This document shows positions 1 through 4,945 of a stretch of DNA of 8,777 bases, piece by piece (the stretch's first letter is position 1; each line of letters opens with the position of its first letter). The notes under the pieces are model-generated. The model was not told where the DNA came from. It worked only from the letters and a program-made list of their open reading frames with translations, and did not search any database. Both the position numbers and the translations under genes were made by a program. The DNA lies in the NCBI GenBank assembly GCA_947441205.1, contig CANETM010000060.1, positions 1 through 8,777 of the forward strand. The letters are read 5' to 3'. This stretch comes from Bacteroidota bacterium (GTDB lineage: Bacteria; Bacteroidota; Bacteroidia; Chitinophagales; Chitinophagaceae).

Positions 1-16
1 ATTTTTTTCGTTTAAG

Positions 17-35
17 AATATGCTTCAATATGCTT
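17..35. repeat. Short tandem direct repeat upstream of the lipoprotein cluster
   Basis: The 9-mer AATATGCTT occurs at 17-25 and again at 27-35, a period of 10 bp (about one helical turn). It lies about 60-80 bp upstream of the candidate promoter at 97-124. Same-face spacing would suit a regulator site, but no known motif is recognised and the base composition makes chance similarity possible. Confidence 0.35.
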
Positions 36-86
36 AAAAATCATTGGTCAAATTTTTGGTAAACTTAATTTAACTTTTAATTAACA

Positions 87-106
87 TGTCTTCATCTTGT
101 CTTCAT
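87..106 (+). promoter_or_regulatory. Direct-repeat site overlapping the promoter -33 region; possible response-regulator box
   Basis: TGTCTTCAT occurs twice, at 87-95 and 98-106, with exactly 11 bp between repeat starts. Two direct half-sites spaced 11 bp apart and overlapping the upstream promoter element are typical of OmpR/PhoB-type response-regulator boxes that activate transcription. The placement is seen directly; the regulator type is inference. No regulator gene is present in the window. Confidence 0.4.
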
Positions 107-124
107 AATTTAAAAATATCTTTG
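97..124 (+). promoter_or_regulatory. Candidate Bacteroidota promoter for the PEBP-YHYH operon
   Basis: TATCTTTG at 117-124 matches the Bacteroidota -7 consensus TAnnTTTG completely. A TTG at 97-99 lies 17 bp upstream and could be the -33 element, although the spacer is slightly shorter than the usual 19-21 bp. Transcription would begin near 129-132, leaving a leader of about 15 nt before the TTG start at 146. The -33 element falls inside the direct repeat at 87-106, which suggests activation by a bound regulator. Confidence 0.5.
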
Positions 125-145
125 TTTAAATAATATCAACAAATT

Positions 146-715
146 TTGAAAAAGTATATTAAATTAATCTTTCTTTTTGTTTTTTTGGTGGGCTGTAAAA
201 AATCAAACGTTTCATCTGTTGATGCAAGCCTTATTACCAATGCGCCCACTATAGCCAATCAATTGAAATTAAGCGGGAATGGATTTTCTAATAACGGACT
301 ATACCCTAAATTATATACGTGTGACGGTTTAGGGATTTCGCCTGGATTTCAATGGCTTGATGCTCCTTCCACAACTACCAGCTATGCTATTACGATGCAT
401 ACCATACCACCAACAGGTGATAAACACGTATATTTTGTATTGTATAATATCCCCGCTACCACAAGTTCTATACCTGATAATTCAAAATCCATAGGGATTT
501 TTGGAATTAATACTGTAGACGGAAAAACTACTTATACACCTCCTTGTTCTCAAGGGCCGGGGGCGAAAACCTATATTATAACTCTTTATGCTTTAAATGG
601 ACCGCCAACAATTACAGTCCCTAACAATCAGGTTACGATGGATATTCTATTAGCTGGGATGAAAAATAAAATTGTTGACAGTGCCGTAATGAGCGTCACT
701 TATACCAAACCTTAA
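146..715 (+). CDS. PEBP-like (YbhB/YbcL-type) lipoprotein, divergent ligand motifs
   Basis: Probable 189-residue lipoprotein of the phosphatidylethanolamine-binding protein / Raf-kinase-inhibitor-like superfamily. Residues 1-17 form a lipoprotein signal (hydrophobic core, then LVGC with C17 as lipidated Cys, followed by KKS). Family landmarks in order are YTCDGLGISPGFQW (57-70, matching the YTCDG.NISP.L.W strand of YbhB), HVYFVLYNIPATT (94-106), and YTPPCSQGPGAKTYIITLYAL (130-150). The canonical DPDxP motif is replaced by MHTIPP (84-89), and the GxHR motif by GAKT, so the usual anion-binding pocket is not conserved; H94 remains. The start is TTG: no in-frame ATG exists upstream, and a TAA at 131-133 closes the frame. 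TTG at 146 yields a perfect signal peptide. The stop lies 2 bp before the next gene, implying coupled expression. The fold is fairly sure; ligand and function are unknown. Confidence 0.88.
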   Translation: MKKYIKLIFLFVFLVGCKKSNVSSVDASLITNAPTIANQLKLSGNGFSNNGLYPKLYTCDGLGISPGFQWLDAPSTTTSYAITMHTIPPTGDKHVYFVLYNIPATTSSIPDNSKSIGIFGINTVDGKTTYTPPCSQGPGAKTYIITLYALNGPPTITVPNNQVTMDILLAGMKNKIVDSAVMSVTYTKP

Positions 716-717
716 TT

Positions 718-2118
718 ATGAAAAATTTGTTTTTTTTGGTACTTGCTTACCTTTTATTACACAATACAACAGTATTTGCGCATACTGGTGGTCACTATCA
801 CAAAGGAGATAACATTGTTTTAAACACCTGGAGGCTTAAGTCGGGCGAGATAGTCAAAGGAAATTTTTCATTTGCAAGAGATAATAAAATTTATCTTGAA
901 CAGGAAGAAGGGCTTATAATACCCGTATCAATAGAAGATTTAAATATTCATGATCAGAAATTAGCTAATTTTAGAATAAATAAATTTTCAGCTGTCAATA
1001 CTGTTACAATTGACAACAATCATTATTATGGTTCTGATTTAAACAAATATATTCTATTATCAATTCTATTGATTTCAATACTGGTATTAATAACACTTAA
1101 AAAGCCTATATTTCATAATTATACCTTAAATCCTATCATGAGGTTAGCTTCGATAGGGTTTTTATTCATGTTTTCTGTTTTTATTGCATGTAAAAAATCT
1201 ACCACTTCTACTCCCACTTCCACCTCTAATTCACCAGTTAACCCAATTGAAATAGTAATTCCGAAAACAAATACTTTATTTATTGATTCAGCTTTTACAG
1301 CATTTAAACCTGCAATTAGTACAACTTGGGATAACACTTATTTTTATATTTCATCTAATGGAATACCAAATCATAAAATGATGATTGGGATTACAAATTG
1401 GCAACAACAAGTTCCAATTACACAACCTTATAATGGCACAAATAGTTGGGCTATCCCATTACAACCAGTGTACGCATCTGTTCCTCTAAGTACAAAGACA
1501 AATTTAATGAAAGGTGCAGTGGCCGTTGCTGTAAATGGAATACCCATTTTTAATGCATTAAATAATAGAGGTGAAGACTCCTATAAAATTGGAGAATTAG
1601 ACACTTGGGGTGGACATTGTGGCAAGGCAGATGATTATCATTACCATACGGCACCACTTCATTTATCAACAGTAAATGGACTAAAACCTATTGCATTTGC
1701 ATTAGATGGATTTCCAGTATATGGTGTAAAAGAACCTGATGGAAGTACTATGATTGAACTTGATTCTAGTCATGGTCATACTGGCAAAAATGGAATTTAT
1801 CACTACCATGGTACAATTGATTATCCGTATGTTATTGGGGCTTTAAAGGGAAAGGTTACACTTGATCCAGCCACTACCGCCCCTGAAAATCAGGTTATTC
1901 CTCAAGCTTTCACCAAACCAGTGCGCCCAGCTACCAATCCATTAAATGGTGCAGCTATAACAGACTTTACTGCTGTAGGTACCAATGGTTATTTACTTAC
2001 GTATAAAATTGGAAGTAAAAATGGTTCTGTAAAATACAGTTGGGACTCGAATAATAAGTTTACCTATATATTAACCGATACCGAAGGAAATGCAACAACA
2101 TCAAGCTATCAGCGATAA
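718..2118 (+). CDS. YHYH-domain protein with SHD1-like N-terminal part and internal lipoprotein signal
   Basis: 466 residues. Residues 1-21 are a signal peptide (cut likely after VFA), followed by a His-rich HTGGHYH (22-28). Residues about 36-86 (TWRLKSGEIVKGNF...IPVSIEDLNIHDQ) resemble the SLA1-homology SHD1 fold. A membrane helix lies at about 111-127. A second hydrophobic segment begins at M141 and ends FIAC (C158) KKS, exactly like a complete lipoprotein signal, followed by a Ser/Thr/Pro linker. The YHYH family domain occupies about 180-400, with two YHYH motifs (307-310 and 361-364) plus GGHCGKADD and HGHTGKNG. These His/Tyr clusters suggest metal binding, which is inference; the family function is not established. 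The start at 718 gives a good signal peptide. An internal ATG at 1138 could alternatively start a separate about 326-residue lipoprotein in the same frame. It is the second gene of an operon with the PEBP-like protein. Confidence 0.9.
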   Translation: MKNLFFLVLAYLLLHNTTVFAHTGGHYHKGDNIVLNTWRLKSGEIVKGNFSFARDNKIYLEQEEGLIIPVSIEDLNIHDQKLANFRINKFSAVNTVTIDNNHYYGSDLNKYILLSILLISILVLITLKKPIFHNYTLNPIMRLASIGFLFMFSVFIACKKSTTSTPTSTSNSPVNPIEIVIPKTNTLFIDSAFTAFKPAISTTWDNTYFYISSNGIPNHKMMIGITNWQQQVPITQPYNGTNSWAIPLQPVYASVPLSTKTNLMKGAVAVAVNGIPIFNALNNRGEDSYKIGELDTWGGHCGKADDYHYHTAPLHLSTVNGLKPIAFALDGFPVYGVKEPDGSTMIELDSSHGHTGKNGIYHYHGTIDYPYVIGALKGKVTLDPATTAPENQVIPQAFTKPVRPATNPLNGAAITDFTAVGTNGYLLTYKIGSKNGSVKYSWDSNNKFTYILTDTEGNATTSSYQR

Positions 2119-2338
2119 TTTAAAATTTAGCTTTATTGATGCGTTCCCATTTTTTGTTTGATTGCCTTATGATCTTGATTTGCAATACTGAATTCGGAAA
2201 CGAAAAAAAATGTAGTCGTTTATGATCGGTTTAATTATCTCACTAATTATAAACGTCTATCATTTGAAATCATAATACCTAAGTTAAGATTTCACCCTGT
2301 TTAGTTAATAACAAAATCAAATCCAGAAAAAAATAAAG
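2119..2338. other. Intergenic gap between the YHYH gene and the third lipoprotein gene
   Basis: 220 bp, AT-rich, without an open frame. A loose inverted repeat CGTTTAT (2217-2223) / ATAAACG (2249-2255) with a 25-nt loop is the only structure seen. No hairpin followed by a T-tract and no full TAnnTTTG box was found, so it is unclear whether the downstream gene is co-transcribed or has its own promoter. Confidence 0.5.
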
Positions 2339-3298
2339 ATGAATTTGAAAATAGTAATTCTTATTGTAATAATTTTAATGACAGGGTGTTCAAAAAATAC
2401 CTCACAAACAGATAATACTATTGTCACTCAACCCGTAACTTATAAGGGTACTGGATCAGTAACACAAGGAGTTGGAATAGTAACGAATAGTACTATTTTT
2501 AGTTGTAATGGAGGTAGGGTTACGAATATGGGTAGTATAATTTCAAAGGACAATAAAACATGGATATTGCCAGGTGAAAATAGTTTTACTGCCGGTACAA
2601 AATTATTTGACCTGTATAATGAATGTGTTGGCAAAACACCTTCTAATATTAATCAAGCAGATACATCGAAAGCTCCCGTCATCGTTATTGACAATGATGG
2701 TGAAATCATCAGTGGGTTTTTGTATGGCGATAATTATTTTGAACTTTATGTAAACGGAAAATTAGTAGGAGTTGATCCAATTCCATATACCCCGTTTAAT
2801 TCAATATTTGTTAAATTTAAAGCAAAGAGGCCTATTAAATATGCCATTAAGCTTATTGATTGGGAAGAAAATTTAGGTATTGGAAGTGAATTAAATGGCG
2901 GAAATTCCTTTTATCCAGGTGATGGAGGATTTATTGCCAAGTTCAGTGATGGCACTGTTACCAATGCCAATTGGAAAGCTCAAACATTTTATATAGCACC
3001 ATTGAGTAACGTAAATTGTGTCGCTGAATCAGGCACTAATCGTAATTCAAGTGGATGTGGTACTTACCCGAGTTCCGCAAATAATGCATTCGGTTTACAC
3101 TGGGAAATCCCTAGTGACTGGTATTCAGCTACCTATAATTTTAAAACTTGGCCATCGGCAAGTATTTTTTCAGTAGCTCAGGTAGGGCCTAAAGTTGCAT
3201 TTTCCAATTTTTCATCACAATTCTCTAATGCTCAATTTATTTGGTCATCCAATTTAATTTTAGATAATTTGGTGTTGCTTAGATTTGATGCAAATTAA
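2339..3298 (+). CDS. Secreted lipoprotein of unrecognised function, beta-sandwich-like
   Basis: 319 residues, starting at ATG 2339 behind an A-rich leader. Residues 1-17 are a lipoprotein signal (hydrophobic run ending MTGC, C17, then SKN). No enzymatic motif is recognised. The body is rich in Gly, Asn, Ser and aromatic residues. A segment DNYFELYVNGKLVGVD (131-146) resembles the strand pair of galactose-binding/jelly-roll modules. The following KYAIKLIDWEENLGIGSE (167-184), GDGGFIAKFSDGTVT (194-208), WKAQTFYIAPL (212-222) and FIWSSNLILDN (300-310) look like well-conserved motif blocks. C227 and C240 might pair by a disulfide. By position it may belong with the PEBP-like and YHYH proteins as an envelope-exposed partner. 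It may also simply be a carbohydrate- or ligand-binding module. That it is a real gene is secure; its function is not known. Confidence 0.88.
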   Translation: MNLKIVILIVIILMTGCSKNTSQTDNTIVTQPVTYKGTGSVTQGVGIVTNSTIFSCNGGRVTNMGSIISKDNKTWILPGENSFTAGTKLFDLYNECVGKTPSNINQADTSKAPVIVIDNDGEIISGFLYGDNYFELYVNGKLVGVDPIPYTPFNSIFVKFKAKRPIKYAIKLIDWEENLGIGSELNGGNSFYPGDGGFIAKFSDGTVTNANWKAQTFYIAPLSNVNCVAESGTNRNSSGCGTYPSSANNAFGLHWEIPSDWYSATYNFKTWPSASIFSVAQVGPKVAFSNFSSQFSNAQFIWSSNLILDNLVLLRFDAN

Positions 3299-3315
3299 GT
3301 TAGCCTCCAACTTAA
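3295..3315 (+). terminator. Weak hairpin overlapping the stop codon of the third lipoprotein gene
   Basis: TTAAGTT (3295-3301) and AACTTAA (3309-3315) form a perfect 7-bp stem around a 7-nt loop, including the TAA stop. The stem is mostly A/T and no T-tract follows immediately (the nearest is at about 3353-3361), so terminator activity is doubtful. Confidence 0.25.
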
Positions 3316-3412
3316 AATTCTTAAAATTTGTACTATACATCTAAAAATCATATTTTTTTTATTTTAATCGTTGTGCTTTTTATATCAATCACAGCTGCAA
3401 AAACTTAAAAAG

Positions 3413-3490
3413 GAAAAGATAATTTATAGTTGGTTCAGAGCATCCAGACTAACGGTCGGGAGGGTCAAGGTTCGAACCCTTAGCTTCTCA
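3413..3490 (+). pseudogene. Degenerate tRNA-like sequence (tRNA remnant)
   Basis: A 78-nt cloverleaf is recognisable. The 3' half is well kept: the T-arm AAGG-TTCGAAC-CCTT (3467-3481), then GCTTCTC plus A73 (3483-3490) as the acceptor 3' strand. The D-loop AGTTGGTTCA and GAGC are typical of Bacteroidota tRNAs. The anticodon loop CTAACGG (3449-3455) has U33 and reads AAC at the anticodon position (Val codon GUU). Its stem CCAGA/TCGGG has one A-G mismatch. The 5' half is damaged: the acceptor 5' strand GAAAAGA has mismatches at 3-70 and 7-66, and the D-stem partner of GAGC is replaced by ATTT followed by extra bases. No CCA is encoded. This is probably a dead tRNA or the displaced part of one left by integration, not a working tRNA. 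Confidence 0.6.
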
Positions 3491-3604
3491 CTTTAGTCCA
3501 GATTATTCATTCAAAGGCATTTGATGCTATTAAACAGAAAAAAGAATAGGAAAAGCAACAAGCCGAAGGCATAAAAATAAAATATTTCAAAAATAATTTG
3601 CAAT

Positions 3605-3619
3605 TACGAAAAGTTCGTA
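3605..3619. promoter_or_regulatory. Operator-like palindrome before the BlaI fragment
   Basis: TACGAA-AAG-TTCGTA is a perfect inverted repeat (6-bp arms, 3-nt centre) ending 3 bp before the ATG at 3623. BlaI/MecI repressors commonly bind dyads overlapping their own promoter and start, so this is a reasonable auto-operator. The assignment is inferred from position and symmetry. A weak -7-like TAATTTG lies at 3594-3600. Confidence 0.4.
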
Positions 3620-3622
3620 GAT

Positions 3623-3799
3623 ATGGAAAAGTTAACATCAAATGAAGAAGAAGCGATGCAGGTAATCTGGAATCTCGGCTTCGGAACTATTAAGGATTTT
3701 CTGAATGCTTTACCTGATCCTAAACCACCTTATACAACCCTTGCCTCAACGGTAAAAAATCTGGAGAAGAAAAAATTTATCCTGACTCGGAAGTATTGA
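3623..3799 (+). pseudogene. Truncated BlaI/MecI/CopY-family transcriptional repressor
   Basis: Starting at ATG 3623 there are 58 codons before TGA (3797-3799). The product begins MEKLTSNEEEAMQVIWNLG and continues through KDFLNALPDPKPPYTTLASTV and KNLEKKKFI. This matches the N-terminal winged-helix domain of BlaI-type repressors, whose Bacteroidota members typically read T..EE.iMQ.lW, LPdPKP.YnT..t...LE.KGf. Full-length members are about 120 residues, so the C-terminal half (dimerisation and protease-cleavage region) is missing. The frame ends where the wing should begin, inside an inverted repeat. No BlaR1/M56 partner follows. A short DNA-binding remnant could in theory still be made, but loss of the dimer domain makes activity unlikely. 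Confidence 0.72.
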
Positions 3800-3881
3800 T
3801 AGCTTTTTAACAAATTTTAACTATGCTTTAAACCATTTTTGGTTAAATTAGTCCGATAATTGTTTTATCAGAAATACTTCC
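3789..3881. repeat. Inverted repeat enclosing the end of the BlaI fragment
   Basis: GGAAGTATT at 3789-3797 has its exact reverse complement AATACTTCC at 3873-3881. Just inside, GATA (3798-3801 region) and TATC (3866-3869) extend the pairing after a 3-nt offset. The 93-bp interval is AT-rich and non-coding and begins exactly where homology to BlaI ends. It could be a MITE-like or palindromic insertion, or the scar of a deletion; no target duplication was identified. Confidence 0.35.
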
Positions 3882-3905
3882 ACAATTATTAACCATTTAT
3901 CAGAA
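3856..3905. repeat. Hairpin and direct repeats upstream of the Gly-rich protein gene
   Basis: ATAATTGT (3856-3863) pairs with ACAATTAT (3882-3889). A further GGTTA (3841-3845) can pair with TAACC (3890-3894) outside a 10-nt bulge. The 10-mer TTTATCAGAA is present at 3864-3873 and 3896-3905, offset 32 bp (about three turns). The segment is 100-170 bp upstream of the gene at 4011, so it may contain regulatory sites for that operon; function is inferred only from position. Confidence 0.3.
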
Positions 3906-4010
3906 TTTTCAGCCAAAAAAAACATCTGTTATTGTTTTTACGTGTTAGAAACATTTGAATTGAGTTTTTTATAAAATCAAAGGATTATATCCTAATTAAA
4001 ATTGAATAAA

Positions 4011-4925
4011 ATGAGAACCAACATTTTAAAATTTACAAAAATCGCTTTAAACACTTTCTGTTTTGTGGTTTCATCATTAACGGTAACACACGCTCAAAAA
4101 TTAAGCGATGTTCAAGAAGGAAGCGTTTGGGTATCTGCAGTGAAAGTTGATGGTAAGCATAATGAGTGGGTAAACAACTTTAAAGCAACGAATAAAAGTA
4201 CAAACCTAACTTACACCCTTGCTAACGATGCTAAAAACTTATACTTAGCGATACAATCAAACGATGTAACTAATAATAATAAAATTATGTTAGGCGGTAT
4301 TACCTTGACGGTCAATTCTTCTGGTAAGAAAAATGATAAGGAAGGCTTTAAAGTAATTTATCCGGTTATTGCCAGACGCAGGCCGGGTGGTGGACCGGGC
4401 GCTGCTGGTGCTACGGCAGGGGTAAGAATGCAAGGCGGTCCGGGTGGTGGTTTTAGCCGCTTCCAGGATATGAGTCCGACCCAAAGAGATTCATTACAAA
4501 GAGCCATAGCCAGAACACAATTAGCGGGCGCTAAAGAAATTAAAGTTTTTGGTTTTAAAGATATTCCGGATAGCTTAATTTCTATTTATAATGAATACAG
4601 TATTAAAACGATTGCTTCTATCAGTGATGAAGGAGTTTTTATGTATGAAGTTTCCATCCCATTAGAATTATTAGAAATGTCGGCGGATAAGCCTAAAGAG
4701 TTCTCGTACAATATTAAGATTAATGGCTTACAAATCAATTTTGGAGGTTTTTCCGGCGGAGGCAGACCCGGTGGTCCGATTGGAGGTGGAGCCAGTGAAA
4801 GTGTTACTGTGGTACGAGTTGAAGGCGGTGGTGGAGGCGGCGGTGGAATGGGTAGTTTTAACTTCCAAGATTTAATCACTCCCACAGATTTCTGGGGTAA
4901 ATATGTTTTAACAAAAGAAAATTAG
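4011..4925 (+). CDS. Exported Gly-rich protein with CBM9/DOMON-like N-terminal region
   Basis: 304 residues from ATG 4011. An in-frame TTG at 4002 would add three residues, but ATG is preferred. A signal peptide covers 1-29 (basic start, hydrophobic core, THAQ cut site). Residues about 38-105 (VKVDGKHNEW, LTYTLANDAKNLYLAIQSNDV, GGITLTVN) match the pattern of CBM9-like/DOMON-type beta-sandwich domains, in which a small exported domain opens with a vDGk.neW strand. Glycine- and proline-rich stretches follow at 124-148, 246-260 and a run of eight Gly at 272-279, separated by a mixed alpha/beta region (155-245). It ends PTDFWGKYVL. The next gene starts 20 bp on, so the two form an operon; the product may be a periplasmic or surface accessory of that outer-membrane receptor. 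No catalytic motif is seen, and the ligand is unknown. Confidence 0.87.
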   Translation: MRTNILKFTKIALNTFCFVVSSLTVTHAQKLSDVQEGSVWVSAVKVDGKHNEWVNNFKATNKSTNLTYTLANDAKNLYLAIQSNDVTNNNKIMLGGITLTVNSSGKKNDKEGFKVIYPVIARRRPGGGPGAAGATAGVRMQGGPGGGFSRFQDMSPTQRDSLQRAIARTQLAGAKEIKVFGFKDIPDSLISIYNEYSIKTIASISDEGVFMYEVSIPLELLEMSADKPKEFSYNIKINGLQINFGGFSGGGRPGGPIGGGASESVTVVRVEGGGGGGGGMGSFNFQDLITPTDFWGKYVLTKEN

Positions 4926-4945
4926 AATTTCAGTATCAACATTTT

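Noticed and set aside
1119..1337. Minus-strand frame inside the YHYH gene
   Set aside because: It fully overlaps a well-supported plus-strand gene with clear domain motifs.
3500..3620. Lys/Glu-rich translation (KAFDAIKQKKE, stop, EKQQAEGIK) after the tRNA remnant, considered as an integrase end
   Set aside because: Interrupted by a stop and too short and biased to assign; no tyrosine-recombinase motif is visible.
4002..4010. TTG at 4002 as start of the Gly-rich exported protein
   Set aside because: ATG at 4011 gives an equally complete signal peptide and is the more usual start codon. In contrast, TTG at 146 is accepted for the PEBP-like gene because no ATG is available there.
4586..4885. 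Minus-strand open frame encoding a Pro-rich peptide
   Set aside because: It is the complement of the Gly-rich plus-strand gene: Gly codons read backwards as Pro. It has no signal or start context of its own.
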